DNA from: Trujillonella endophytica
GTDB lineage: Bacteria > Actinomycetota > Actinomycetes > Mycobacteriales > Geodermatophilaceae
Reading direction: 5' to 3'
Assembly: GCF_019799905.1 (NCBI RefSeq)
Contig: NZ_JABGCI010000001.1
Span: forward strand, 1,116,001-1,180,000
Length of the DNA stretch: 64,000 nt
Below are positions 36,716-45,297 of the stretch, in pieces. The notes under the pieces were generated by a model. It saw only the letters and a program-made list of their open reading frames with translations. It was not told the DNA's origin and did not search any database. The position numbers were made by a program, and so were the translations under genes. Position 1 is the first letter of the stretch, and each line of letters opens with the position of its first letter.

Positions 36716-36728
36716 GCAAACCGTTTGC
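36716..36728. promoter_or_regulatory. Candidate operator upstream of the ABC exporter
   Basis: GCAAAC-C-GTTTGC, an inverted repeat with 6-base arms in an otherwise GC-rich intergenic region, 26-38 bases before the ATPase start. Its AT content and symmetry suggest a TetR/LacI-type binding site. The regulator is not adjacent. Confidence 0.45.
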
Positions 36729-36796
36729 GAGAAGTTCACCGTGTCCCGTCGCAGGCCCGGTCGTCGTGCTGCAGGGCACGGGGGTCGCCGGTCACC

Positions 36797-36802
36797 TACA
36801 GT
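36797..36802 (+). promoter_or_regulatory. -10 element of the universal stress protein gene
   Basis: TACAGT lies 39 bases before GTG 36842. An AGGA-containing site (GGCAGGA) sits directly before the start codon, with unusually short spacing. Confidence 0.4.
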
Positions 36803-36841
36803 CCGGCGACGACGGAGTCGAGAGAGCGGGAGCGGCAGGAC

Positions 36842-37300
36842 GTGGGCGCGTATCGCACGGTGGTCGTCGGGACGGACGGCTCGGAGTCCTCGCTGCGCGC
36901 GGTGGAGCGCGCCGGGGCACTGGCCGGCGCCTGCGGGGCCACGCTCGTGATCGCCTGCGCGTACCTGCCGACCGGGACCGACGACCGCGAGCTCTCCCGG
37001 GCACAGGACGTCCTCGGCGACGACGCCTACCAGGTGATGGGCTCCTCGCCGGCCGACGAGACGGTGCGGACGGCCGCCGACCGGGCCGTGTCGGCCGGCG
37101 CCGGGCAGGTGAGGCCGCTCGCGGTGGCGGGGTCCCCTGTCGAGGTGCTGCTCGACGTGGTGCGGCGCGAGCAGGCGGACCTGTTGGTGGTCGGCAACCG
37201 GGGGCTGAACAGCGTCAAGGGGCGGCTGCTGGGCTCGGTGCCGGCCGACGCGACCCGCCGGGCGGGCTGCGACGTCCTCGTCGTCCACACCACCGGCTGA
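36842..37300 (+). CDS. Universal stress protein (UspA family, ATP-binding type)
   Basis: A 152-residue single Usp domain. VVVGTDGSESSLRAVERA starts the fold and the C-terminal VGNRGLNSVKGRLLGSVPADATR carries the G-x2-G-x9-G-[ST] nucleotide motif, so it should bind ATP. It stands alone, 18 bases before the adenylate cyclase gene in the same direction, so the two may be co-transcribed. Confidence 0.92.
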   Translation: MGAYRTVVVGTDGSESSLRAVERAGALAGACGATLVIACAYLPTGTDDRELSRAQDVLGDDAYQVMGSSPADETVRTAADRAVSAGAGQVRPLAVAGSPVEVLLDVVRREQADLLVVGNRGLNSVKGRLLGSVPADATRRAGCDVLVVHTTG

Positions 37301-37318
37301 GCCGCGGCCGGTCGCGCG

Positions 37319-38461
37319 ATGGACGAGCCGGGCACCCACGCCGACGGAGGAGCCCGTGACGCCCTCGAGCGGCTGCTGCTCGGGGGACCGCGCCGCTGGA
37401 CCCGCCACGAGGTGGCCGGGATGGCCGGGATGCCCCCGGCGCGCACGCAGCGGCTCTGGCGGGCGCTCGGGTTCCCCGACGTCGCCGACGACGACGCCGT
37501 CTTCACCGACGCCGACGTCCACGCCCTCGGCCTGCTCTCCGCGCTCATCGACGCCGGCTTCGTCGACGAGAGCACCGAGGCGTCCATCGCCCGGGCACTG
37601 GCACAGGCGCTCTCCCGCCTCGCGGACTGGCAGGCCGACCTGCTCGCGGAGGTGCTCACCCGCGGCACCGAGGACCCGGGGCAGCTGGACCCCGCACGCG
37701 CGGTCGACAGCGTGCAGCGGCTGCTGCCGGTGCTGCGGGCGGTCCAGGACTACGTGTGGCGTCGGCACCTGGCCGCCAACGCCGACCGGCTGCTGGCGAC
37801 GCCGGGGGCCGGCGGGGAGCGCCGCGAGCTCGCCGTCGGCTTCGCCGACCTGGTCGGCTACACCTCCCGCAGCCGCGGCATGGGCGGGCGCGAGCTCGGC
37901 GCGATGATCGAGGACTTCGAGTCGATCGCCGCCGAGGTGGTCGCCCGCCGGGCCGGCCGGGTGGTCAAGACCGTGGGGGACGGCGTCCTGTTCACCGCCG
38001 CGACGGCGGCCACCGCGGCCCACATCGCCCTGGACCTGCCGGAGGCGTGGCACGCCGAGGACCGCCCGCCGCTGCGGGTCGGCGCGGCCTACGGGACCGT
38101 GCTGACCCACCTGGGCGACGTGTACTCGCCGGTGGTGAACCTGGCCAGCCGGCTGACCTCGCTGGCGCGGCCGGACACGGTGCTCGTGGACCGCGAGCTG
38201 GCCCGCCGGCTGCGCGGCCTGCCGGACTTCCGGGTGCGCCCGCTGCGCCGGGTGTCGGTGCGCGGCTACGACCACCTGCAGCCGTGGCTGCTGCGCCGCC
38301 GTCCGGCCGGGGGAGAGGACACGGCGCTCGAGGGGCTGCTCGACGAGATCGCCGACGACGTCCTCGAGCGGGAGGACGGGGACCCCGACGCGGACCTCGA
38401 CGCGGACCCCGACGCGGACCTCGACGCGGACCCCGGCCACCCGGACGACGAATCGGCTTGA
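37319..38461 (+). CDS. Class III adenylate cyclase with N-terminal autoinhibitory-type region
   Basis: A 380-residue cytosolic protein. Residues ~15-160 resemble the helical regulatory region of mycobacterial Rv1264, which switches with pH (here TRHEVAGMAGMPPARTQRLWRALGF, then long helices). The cyclase domain follows: metal aspartates in VGFADLVGYT and KTVGDGVLF, and the transition-state Asn/Arg in VNLASRL. The tail is strongly acidic (DPDADLDADP repeated) and encoded by a 24-base tandem repeat. cAMP made here could act on the CRP-like site before whiB1, but that link is inference. Confidence 0.88.
   Translation: MDEPGTHADGGARDALERLLLGGPRRWTRHEVAGMAGMPPARTQRLWRALGFPDVADDDAVFTDADVHALGLLSALIDAGFVDESTEASIARALAQALSRLADWQADLLAEVLTRGTEDPGQLDPARAVDSVQRLLPVLRAVQDYVWRRHLAANADRLLATPGAGGERRELAVGFADLVGYTSRSRGMGGRELGAMIEDFESIAAEVVARRAGRVVKTVGDGVLFTAATAATAAHIALDLPEAWHAEDRPPLRVGAAYGTVLTHLGDVYSPVVNLASRLTSLARPDTVLVDRELARRLRGLPDFRVRPLRRVSVRGYDHLQPWLLRRRPAGGEDTALEGLLDEIADDVLEREDGDPDADLDADPDADLDADPGHPDDESA
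38381..38434 (+). repeat. 24-bp tandem repeat in the cyclase tail
   Basis: Two exact 24-base units (38381-38404 and 38405-38428) plus 6 bases of a third, starting GACCCCGACGCGGACC. They encode DPDADLDA repeats of the acidic C-terminus. Confidence 0.85.
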
Positions 38462-38485
38462 GCGGGCCTGGCAGGCTGGACCCCC

Positions 38486-40123
38486 GTGAGCGCCACCCTC
38501 GTCGCCCGGGAACTGGCCGCCGGTCACGGCGCCCGCGTGCTGTTCTCCGGTCTGGACCTCGTGGTCGCCCCGGGTGACGTCGTCGGCCTGGTCGGGGTCA
38601 ACGGCGCCGGCAAGTCGACGCTGCTGCGGATCCTCGCCGGGGAGCTGCCCGCCGAGTCCGGCAGCATCGCGCTGAGCCCGCCGCACGCCACCATCGGCCA
38701 CCTGCCGCAGGAGACCGAGCGCCGTCCGGGAGAGACCGTCGCCGGGCTGCTGGCCCGGCGCACCGGGGTGGCGGCAGCCGAGGCCGCCATGGAGGCGGCC
38801 ACCGAGCGGCTGACCGCGGGCGCGCCCGGTGCCGACGACGAGTACGCCGAGGCGCTCGAGCGGTGGCTGGCCCTGGGTGGCGCCGACCTCGAGGAGCGGG
38901 CGGCGCAGGTGGTCGCCGACGTGGCGCCCGGCGTCGCGCTGGACGTCCTGACCACGGGACTGTCGGGCGGACAGGCCGCGCGGGTGGGGCTGGCCGCGCT
39001 GCTGCTGTCGCGCTACGACGTCCTGCTGCTCGACGAGCCGACCAACGACCTGGACCTGGCCGGGCTCGACCAGCTGGAGCGCTTCGTCACCGGCATCCGC
39101 AGCGGGGTCGTCCTCGTCAGCCACGACCGCGAGTTCCTCGCCCGCACCGTCACCCGCGTCGTCGAGCTCGACCTCGCGCAGCAGCTCGTCCGGGTGCACG
39201 ACGGCGGCTACGACAGCTACCTGGTCGAGCGGGAGGTCGCGCGCCGGCACGCCCGCGAGGAGTACGAGGAGTTCGCCGAGACCAAGGCCGAGCTCGAGGC
39301 GCGGGCGCGCATGCAACGCAACTGGCTGGCCAAGGGCGTGCGGGATGCGGTGAAGAAGCGCAAGGACCCCGACAAGCACATCGTGGCGCACAACCGGTCG
39401 ACGGCGGAGAAGCAGGGCGCCAAGGCCAAGCAGACCGAGCGGCGGATCGAGCGGCTCGAGGCCGTCGAGGAGCCCCGCAAGGAGTGGGAGCTGCGGATGG
39501 AGATCGCCGCGGCGCCCCGGGCCGGTGCGGTCGTGGCGACGCTGCGCGGGGCCGTCGTCCGGCGTGGGGAGTTCACGCTCGGTCCGGTGGACCTGCAGGT
39601 GGACTGGGGCGACCGGGTGGCGATCACCGGGCCGAACGGCTCGGGGAAGACCACGCTGCTGGCCGCGCTGCTGGGGCGGGTCGCGCTCGACGAGGGCAGC
39701 GGGTCGTTGGGGCCGGCGGTGCGGATCGGCGAGATCGACCAGGCGCGCGGCCGCTTCCTGGGCCCGGAGCCGCTGCTGGACGTCTTCGGTGCCGAGCTGC
39801 CCGACTGGCCGACGGCCGAGGTGCGCACGGTGCTGGCCAAGTTCGGGCTGGTGGCCGACCACGTGACGCGCCCGGCGGAGACGCTGTCACCCGGGGAGCG
39901 CACGCGCGCGGGCCTGGCCCTGCTGCAGGCGCGCGGGGTCAACGTGCTCGTGCTCGACGAGCCCACCAACCACCTCGACCTGCCGGCGATCGAGCAGCTG
40001 GAGCAGGCCCTGGAGACCTACCGCGGCACGCTGCTGCTGGTGACGCACGACCGCCGGATGCTGGAGGCCGTGGAGACCACCCGGCGGCTCGACGTCCGCG
40101 GGGGACGCGTCACCGAGGTCTGA
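38486..40123 (+). CDS. ABC-F family ATPase (ribosome-associated type)
   Basis: A 545-residue protein with two ABC domains and no membrane spans. The first domain has GVNGAGKSTLLRIL and LLLDEPTNDLDLAG; the second has GPNGSGKTTLLAALLG and VLVLDEPTNHLDLPA. The charged linker (EEYEEFAETKAELEARARMQ, KQTERRIERLEAVEE) is the P-site tRNA-interaction motif region. Members rescue ribosomes from stalling or antibiotics; whether this one gives resistance is unknown. GTG 38486. The 3' end overlaps the convergent acyltransferase-like gene by 14 bases. Confidence 0.9.
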   Translation: MSATLVARELAAGHGARVLFSGLDLVVAPGDVVGLVGVNGAGKSTLLRILAGELPAESGSIALSPPHATIGHLPQETERRPGETVAGLLARRTGVAAAEAAMEAATERLTAGAPGADDEYAEALERWLALGGADLEERAAQVVADVAPGVALDVLTTGLSGGQAARVGLAALLLSRYDVLLLDEPTNDLDLAGLDQLERFVTGIRSGVVLVSHDREFLARTVTRVVELDLAQQLVRVHDGGYDSYLVEREVARRHAREEYEEFAETKAELEARARMQRNWLAKGVRDAVKKRKDPDKHIVAHNRSTAEKQGAKAKQTERRIERLEAVEEPRKEWELRMEIAAAPRAGAVVATLRGAVVRRGEFTLGPVDLQVDWGDRVAITGPNGSGKTTLLAALLGRVALDEGSGSLGPAVRIGEIDQARGRFLGPEPLLDVFGAELPDWPTAEVRTVLAKFGLVADHVTRPAETLSPGERTRAGLALLQARGVNVLVLDEPTNHLDLPAIEQLEQALETYRGTLLLVTHDRRMLEAVETTRRLDVRGGRVTEV

Positions 40124-40745
40124 GGCCGTCGGGCACGGCGGCCAGTGCGCGCCGGGCGCCGTCGGCCAGGGCCGCGGCGTCGCCGGCCGCGCCGGCGACC
40201 TCGGGCAGCAGGTGCAGCTCGATGACCGTGGCGCCGGCGCCCGGGCGGCTGCGGACGGCCACCGGGCACACCGGCGCCCCGACCGCGGCCGCGGCGGCGA
40301 AGCCGGCGGGGGAGAGGGAGCCGGTCGGCCCCGGGCGGACGGTGACGGTCGTGCCGGCCCGCAGTGCCGCGGCGATCGCGTCGGCCGTGGTGGGCACGGT
40401 GGGCAGCCGGAGGGCGCCGGCGAACCGGCCGCGGCAAGCGGGGTCCACCGCCACGACCCCAGGGACGGCGGTCACCAGGGCCAGGTGCGCCAGGTCGGCG
40501 GCGGAGTCGGCGACCACGAGGACGCCCGGGGCGCCGGCGCGCACCCGCGGCCAGGCGACGAGCGGTGCGTGGACGCGCACCCGGACGCCGAGCGCGGTCA
40601 GCAGGCGGGCGGCGCCGCAGACGGCGCCGCGGCGGGAGGCGCCGGGCCGGAGTCCGGCACCGGCCAGCACGGCGGCGGTGCGGACCCAGCGGCGGGGGGA
40701 GACGGTGGGCGGGGAGGCGGCGGGCGCGATCAGGGTCGGGCTCAC
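40110..40745 (-). CDS. Degenerate PlsC-like acyltransferase homologue
   Basis: A 211-residue protein that appears related to 1-acylglycerol-3-phosphate acyltransferases. VLVVADSAADLAHLALVTAV sits where the HX4D catalytic box should be, without the histidine. LRAGTTVTVRPGPTGSLSPAGFAAAAAVGAPVCPVAV resembles the FPEGTRS-to-APVVPVA region with the Glu lost. It is therefore unlikely to be an active acyltransferase of the normal type. Alanine content is very high. The GTG start has no clear ribosome-binding site. Confidence 0.6.
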   Translation of the reverse strand: MSPTLIAPAASPPTVSPRRWVRTAAVLAGAGLRPGASRRGAVCGAARLLTALGVRVRVHAPLVAWPRVRAGAPGVLVVADSAADLAHLALVTAVPGVVAVDPACRGRFAGALRLPTVPTTADAIAAALRAGTTVTVRPGPTGSLSPAGFAAAAAVGAPVCPVAVRSRPGAGATVIELHLLPEVAGAAGDAAALADGARRALAAVPDGLRPR

Positions 40746-40833
40746 ACGGTGAGCGTGGGCGCCCGAGGTGTCGGGACGGTGACGGTCCGGGGGTGTCGGT
40801 GATGCGAGTGGACGACGGCTGGTGGCCGGACCC

Positions 40834-41379
40834 TCAGCCCTCCAGCGCCTCCGGGAGCCCGACCGCGTCCATCCCGGCCCAGGTGTCGCCGACGTGGTGG
40901 GCCAGCACCATCAGGTCGCGCAGCCGGCCCTCGCGGTCGCGGACGTGGTCCACGAGCACCGCCTCGCCGCGGAAGCCCAGCCCGGTGAACAGCGCCAGCG
41001 CGGCGCCCTGCTCGGCCACCACCTCGACGACGATCTTGGTGAGCCCCGCGGTGACCGCCCGCACGAGCGCGTGCCGGGCCAGGTCGCGGCCCAGTCCCGA
41101 CCCCCGCGCGGCCGGCGAGACGACCAGCCGGAGGCGGCCGACGTGGTCCGACCACCCGGGCAGCGGGCGGACGGCGACGTAGCCGGTCACGACCGGCCCG
41201 TCGGAGCCGTCCTGCACCGCGACCCAGCGCGAGCCGCCGCCCTCGCCGCGAGCCCACGCGCGCACGACCTCCGGGTCGGTGACCTCCTCCTCGATGAAGG
41301 TCAGGTCGCCCTCGGGCAGCTCGCCGAAGAACCGCAGCAGCGCCTCGCAGTGCCCGGGCGCGAGGTCGGTGACGGGCAC
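40834..41379 (-). CDS. GNAT-family N-acetyltransferase
   Basis: A 181-residue acetyltransferase with RLRLVVSPAARGSGLGRDLARHAL for CoA binding and ALFTGLGFRGEAVLVDHVRDREGRLRDLMVLAH, a C-terminus common in actinobacterial GNATs. GTG 41379 is one base after the phaC stop, so it is the last gene of the acyl-CoA ligase/PHA synthase operon. Confidence 0.85.
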   Translation of the reverse strand: MPVTDLAPGHCEALLRFFGELPEGDLTFIEEEVTDPEVVRAWARGEGGGSRWVAVQDGSDGPVVTGYVAVRPLPGWSDHVGRLRLVVSPAARGSGLGRDLARHALVRAVTAGLTKIVVEVVAEQGAALALFTGLGFRGEAVLVDHVRDREGRLRDLMVLAHHVGDTWAGMDAVGLPEALEG

Positions 41380-41380
41380 G

Positions 41381-42520
41381 TCAGGCGTCCGCGGCGGTGT
41401 CGGGGCGGACCGAGGCGGCGGGGGAGACCTCGTCGCTGCGCCGCCGGAGGAAGTCGAGGATCGTCGGCACCGTCGTCCTCGCCGCCGTCCGCCCGACCAC
41501 CAGTCCCATGTGCCCGGCCGGCAGTCGCAGCTCGTGCTTGTCGGTCGAGCCGACCAGGTCGATCAGCGGGGCCGACGCGTCCGGCGGGACGATGTGGTCG
41601 CGCTCGGCCAGGACCGTCAGGAACGGCAGCGTCACGTCGCGCAGGGAGACCCGGTCGCCGCCGACGCTCAGCCGGTCGGTGACCATCCCGTTGTCGCGGG
41701 TGAGCATCTGCACCGTCTCCCGCGCCGCCGCGCCCGGGAACGGCACGTGGTCGTCGGCCCAGCCGGTCATCGCCTGGTACGAGTTCACGTACTCGTCGCT
41801 CCAGAGCCGCTCCCACAGCGTCACGTAGCGCGTCACCTCCGCCGTCGGGGTCAGGGACTTGAACCCCTGCAGGACGACGCGCGGGGGCACGTTGCCGTCG
41901 GCGTCGAGCACCTCGTCGACCTCGAGGCCGCCCACGGCGAACAGGTCGGCCATCGGGCCCATCCGGCGGAAGTCGACGGGGGTGGCCATGACCGTGAGGC
42001 TGCGCAGCGGGGCCTCGGGGTGGTGGGCGGCGTGCAGCAGCGCCAGCACGCCGCCGAAGCAGTAGCCGATCATGTTGAGCTCGCCGCAGCCGGAGATCTC
42101 CAGCACCCGGTCGACCGCGGCCGGGATGTAGTCGTCGACGTAGTCCTCGAGCCGGTTCTGGGCGTCCCGCTCGTCGGGCTCGCCCCAGTCGAGCATGTAC
42201 ACGTCGAAGCCGGCGTCCAGCAGCTGCTCGACGAAGCTGTTGCCGGGCTGCAGGTCGAGGATGTAGCTGCGGCTCATCAGGCTGAACACGATGAGCAGCG
42301 GCGGCGAGTAGCGCACCCCGCCGTGGGTGTCGACGTCGTTGCGGTAGTGCCACAGCTGGGTGCGGCCGCGCTGCCAGACGACGTCCTTGGGCGTGCAGCC
42401 GACGCCGGGGCGGTCGACGCCGGCGACCAGCTTGATGCCGTTACGCGCCCGGAGGGCGTTGCGCTCGACGTCGCGGCGGACCCGGTCGAGGACCGTCTGC
42501 GGGCTGGGCAGGGTGGGCAT
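41381..42520 (-). CDS. phaC: PHA synthase-like alpha/beta hydrolase (PhaC family)
   Basis: A 379-residue protein related to poly(3-hydroxyalkanoate) synthases. The lipase-like box is GYCFGG with the catalytic cysteine, the aspartate is in LAERDHIVPPDAS, and the histidine in LPAGHMGLVVG. LLIVFSLMSRSYILDLQPGNS and YMLDWGEPDERD are typical PhaC segments. At about 380 residues it has the length of class III/IV synthases, which need a second subunit. It lies in a coupled operon with an acyl-CoA ligase and a small coiled-coil protein. Polymerase activity is likely but not certain. Confidence 0.85.
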   Translation of the reverse strand: MPTLPSPQTVLDRVRRDVERNALRARNGIKLVAGVDRPGVGCTPKDVVWQRGRTQLWHYRNDVDTHGGVRYSPPLLIVFSLMSRSYILDLQPGNSFVEQLLDAGFDVYMLDWGEPDERDAQNRLEDYVDDYIPAAVDRVLEISGCGELNMIGYCFGGVLALLHAAHHPEAPLRSLTVMATPVDFRRMGPMADLFAVGGLEVDEVLDADGNVPPRVVLQGFKSLTPTAEVTRYVTLWERLWSDEYVNSYQAMTGWADDHVPFPGAAARETVQMLTRDNGMVTDRLSVGGDRVSLRDVTLPFLTVLAERDHIVPPDASAPLIDLVGSTDKHELRLPAGHMGLVVGRTAARTTVPTILDFLRRRSDEVSPAASVRPDTAADA

Positions 42521-42836
42521 CGGGCTCCTCGTCAGGGGTGGGACGGCCGGGACGGCGGCGCTCGTCCTCGAGGTGGAGGGTCAGCCGGCGCACCTCGCGG
42601 TCGAGCGCGCCGAGCTGGGCGCGCAGCCGGGCGACGTCGCTGCCGGCCGGCAGGTTGACCAGGTGCCAGGCCCGTGCGGTCACGTCCTGGGCGGTGTCGC
42701 GGGCCAGCGTCCGGGCTCGCCGGAACAGCGTGACCCCCACGGCGAAACCGGGGGTGCGCACCAGGCGGTCGGCGTGCGGGGTCACCCGGCCCTCCACGGC
42801 GTCGAACGCCTGCCGCCACAGCGGCGGCTCGCTCAC
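42441..42836 (-). CDS. Small coiled-coil protein, possible PHA-synthase partner
   Basis: A 131-residue protein read in a different frame across the start of phaC, which it overlaps by 80 bases. It starts [19 protein letters not shown] and has a helical region with a heptad-like segment [19 protein letters not shown], then [10 protein letters not shown], before a Pro/Arg-rich tail lying in the overlap. Its start overlaps the acyl-CoA ligase stop (GTGA). Position and coiled coil recall PhaE/PhaR subunits of class III/IV synthases, but I see no firm sequence match. Class IV PhaR is about this size. Confidence 0.65.
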   Translation of the reverse strand: MSEPPLWRQAFDAVEGRVTPHADRLVRTPGFAVGVTLFRRARTLARDTAQDVTARAWHLVNLPAGSDVARLRAQLGALDREVRRLTLHLEDERRRPGRPTPDEEPDAHPAQPADGPRPGPPRRRAQRPPGA

Positions 42837-44338
42837 GCCTGCACCTCGGCGGGGACCTCGACCGCCCGCCGGAGGATCTTGCCCGTGGGCCCCTTGGGCA
42901 GGCTGTCGACCAGCCAGAGGTGGCGCGGGTACTTGTAGGCGGCGACCCGCTCCTTCACCCACGCCTGCAGCTCGTCGACCTCGGCCGACGCGCCGGGCTT
43001 GAGGGCGACGGCGGCCGCGACCTCCTCGCCGAGGTCGGCGTGGGGGACGCCGATGCAGGCGGCCTCGGCGACGGCCGGGTGCTCGTAGAGCGCCTCCTCG
43101 ATCTCCCGCGGGTAGACGTTGTAGCCGCCGCGGATGATCATCTCCTTCTTCCGGTCGACGATCGCGTAGTAGCCGTCGGCGTCGCGGCGGGCGAGGTCGC
43201 CGGTGCGGAACCAGCCGTCGGGGATCGCCTTCGCGGTCTCCTCGGGGCGCTGCCAGTAGCCGCGCATCACGTTCTCGCCGCGGATGGCTATCTCGCCGAC
43301 CTCACCCTCGGGGACGTCGCGGCCCTCGTCGTCGACCAGCCGCATCTCGACGCCGCGGATCGGTGTGCCGATGGTGCCGGGCTTCCGCTCGGCGTGCGGG
43401 TGGTTGAACGAGGCGACGGGGGAGGTCTCGGACAGGCCGTAGCCCTCCAGCACGATGCAGCCGAACGCCTCCTCGAAGCCGCGCATCACCTCGACGGGCA
43501 TGGCCGAGCCGCCCGAGACGCACAACCGCAGGCTGGAGACGTCGTACCGGCCGGCGTCGGGCTGGTGCAGCATCGCGGCGAACATCGTCGGCACGCCCTG
43601 GAAGACGGTGACCCGGTCGCGCTCGACGATCTCCAGCGCGCGGGCGCCGTCGAAGCGGGGCAGCAGGGTCAGGCACGCGCCGGCCAGGACCCCGGCGTTG
43701 AGCGAGCAGGTCAGGCCGAAGACGTGGAACAGCGGCAGGCACCCCATGATCACGTCGTCCGGGGTGCCCTCGAGGAGCGTCTCCTGCGTCGTCCGGGCGT
43801 TGCCCCGCAGGTTGGCGTGCGTGAGCTCGGCGCCCTTCGGCTGCCCGGTCGTCCCGGAGGTGTAGAGGATCACCGCGTCGTCCTCGTCGGCCCGCTCAGC
43901 CACCCCGGCGTCGGTCCTCCCCGACCCGCCCAGGGCGGCGCCCGGGTCGACCGGTCCGACCGGCACCGCCTCGACCCCCACCGTCGCGGCCGCCTCCGTC
44001 GCGGCGTCGGCGACCGAGTCGAGCACGACGACGAGCCGCGCGCCGGAGTCCCGCAGGTAGTACTCGACCTCGCGCGCCTTGAGCAGCGGGTTCATCGGGA
44101 CGACGGCGGCGCCGGCCATGAGCGCGCCGTAGAAGACCACGGGGAAGGCGACGACGTTGGGCAGCACCATGCCCACCCGGTCGCCGGGCCGGACGCCGCG
44201 GTCCCGCAGGCCGGCCGCCACCGCGGCTGCCGCGTCCCGGAACTCGTCGTACGTCAGGACGGTGTCGTCCATCCGCAGCGCAGGGCGGTCGCCGTGGGCG
44301 CCGGCGGTGTCGACGAGGTGCTGTGCGAGGTTGGTCAT
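42833..44338 (-). CDS. Long-chain acyl-CoA synthetase (AMP-binding)
   Basis: A 501-residue adenylating enzyme. The AMP-binding signature is [17 protein letters not shown], followed by [26 protein letters not shown], and the C-terminal catalytic lysine region [12 protein letters not shown]. It activates carboxylic acids to CoA esters; the chain length is not predictable. An AGGGAG site precedes the ATG. It is the first gene of a coupled operon: ligase, coiled-coil protein, phaC, GNAT. Confidence 0.92.
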   Translation of the reverse strand: MTNLAQHLVDTAGAHGDRPALRMDDTVLTYDEFRDAAAAVAAGLRDRGVRPGDRVGMVLPNVVAFPVVFYGALMAGAAVVPMNPLLKAREVEYYLRDSGARLVVVLDSVADAATEAAATVGVEAVPVGPVDPGAALGGSGRTDAGVAERADEDDAVILYTSGTTGQPKGAELTHANLRGNARTTQETLLEGTPDDVIMGCLPLFHVFGLTCSLNAGVLAGACLTLLPRFDGARALEIVERDRVTVFQGVPTMFAAMLHQPDAGRYDVSSLRLCVSGGSAMPVEVMRGFEEAFGCIVLEGYGLSETSPVASFNHPHAERKPGTIGTPIRGVEMRLVDDEGRDVPEGEVGEIAIRGENVMRGYWQRPEETAKAIPDGWFRTGDLARRDADGYYAIVDRKKEMIIRGGYNVYPREIEEALYEHPAVAEAACIGVPHADLGEEVAAAVALKPGASAEVDELQAWVKERVAAYKYPRHLWLVDSLPKGPTGKILRRAVEVPAEVQA

Positions 44339-44474
44339 CGTTGCGTCTCCCTGGGGTGGCCGGGGGCCTACCCGAGAGGGATGTGGCCTACGCCACGATC
44401 GGCGTGGCCCGCGGTGGCGGCGCGCCCCCCGGGGCGACAGGCTCCGGGTACGAGATCGACGACGGGAGAAGCAC

Positions 44475-45245
44475 GTGGCGGGCAAGGGCGTCCTGGACAT
44501 GTTCCGGCTCGACGGCAAGGTGGCGATCGTGACGGGGGCGTCGTCCGGTCTCGGCGTCGTCTTCGCGCAGGCCCTCGCGCAGGCCGGGGCCGACGTCGCG
44601 CTCGGCGCCCGCCGCGAGGACCGGCTGGCGGCCACCCGGGAGGCGGTCGAGGCGGCGGGCCGGCGGGCGATCACCGTGCGGACGGACGTCTCCCGGCCCG
44701 AGGACTGCCAGGAGCTCGTCGACCGGACCGTGGCCGAGCTCGGGCGCGTCGACGTCCTGGTCAACAACGCCGGCATCGGCACCGCCGTGCCGGCCACCCG
44801 GGAGACGCCCGAGCAGTTCCGCTCGGTCATCGACGTCAACCTCAACGGCTGCTACTGGATGGCGCAGGCCTGCGCCCGGGCGATGCAGCCGGGGAGCTCG
44901 ATCGTCAACATCTCGAGCATCCTCGGGCTGACCACCGCCGGGCTGCCGCAGGCCGCCTACGCCGCGAGCAAGGCGGGGCTGATCGGGCTGACCCGTGACC
45001 TCGCCCAGCAGTGGACGGGCCGCAAGGGCATCCGCGTCAACGCCCTGGCCCCGGGCTTCTTCGACTCGGAGATGACCGAGCAGTACCCCGAGGGCTACAT
45101 CGACCAGCAGCTGGGGCGGGTGCTCGTCGGCCGGCCCGGCGACCCCATGGAGCTGGCCGCGGCACTGGTCTTCCTGGTCAGCGACGCCGGCGGCTACGTC
45201 ACCGGCACGACGATCCCGGTCGAGGGCGGGCTGCTCACCAGCTGA
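44475..45245 (+). CDS. SDR-family oxidoreductase (FabG-like)
   Basis: A 256-residue short-chain dehydrogenase: [17 protein letters not shown], the NNAGIGTA motif, catalytic residues in [10 protein letters not shown] and YAASKAG, and the C-terminal [15 protein letters not shown]. It is divergent from the acyl-CoA ligase operon across a 136-base gap, so a role on a CoA or acyl substrate is possible. GTG 44475 has GGGAGAAG upstream; ATG 44499 is an alternative. Confidence 0.9.
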   Translation: MAGKGVLDMFRLDGKVAIVTGASSGLGVVFAQALAQAGADVALGARREDRLAATREAVEAAGRRAITVRTDVSRPEDCQELVDRTVAELGRVDVLVNNAGIGTAVPATRETPEQFRSVIDVNLNGCYWMAQACARAMQPGSSIVNISSILGLTTAGLPQAAYAASKAGLIGLTRDLAQQWTGRKGIRVNALAPGFFDSEMTEQYPEGYIDQQLGRVLVGRPGDPMELAAALVFLVSDAGGYVTGTTIPVEGGLLTS

Positions 45246-45297
45246 CCGGGACGGCGGCCTCGACCGGACCCGCGGCGCCGGGTCGGTGTCGCCGCGG

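Noticed and set aside
35666..39862. Minus-strand frame running across the stress protein, cyclase and ABC-F genes
   Set aside because: It has no motif of its own and covers three well-supported plus-strand genes; only its last 251 codons are the ABC permease.
40746..40833. Short intergenic region with GGTCCGG/CGGACC matches
   Set aside because: Pairing is short and interrupted; no gene or signal could be supported.
45259..45290. Hairpin between the SDR and the hydrolase
   Set aside because: Only ACCCG/CGGGT and scattered pairs match; too weak to call a terminator.
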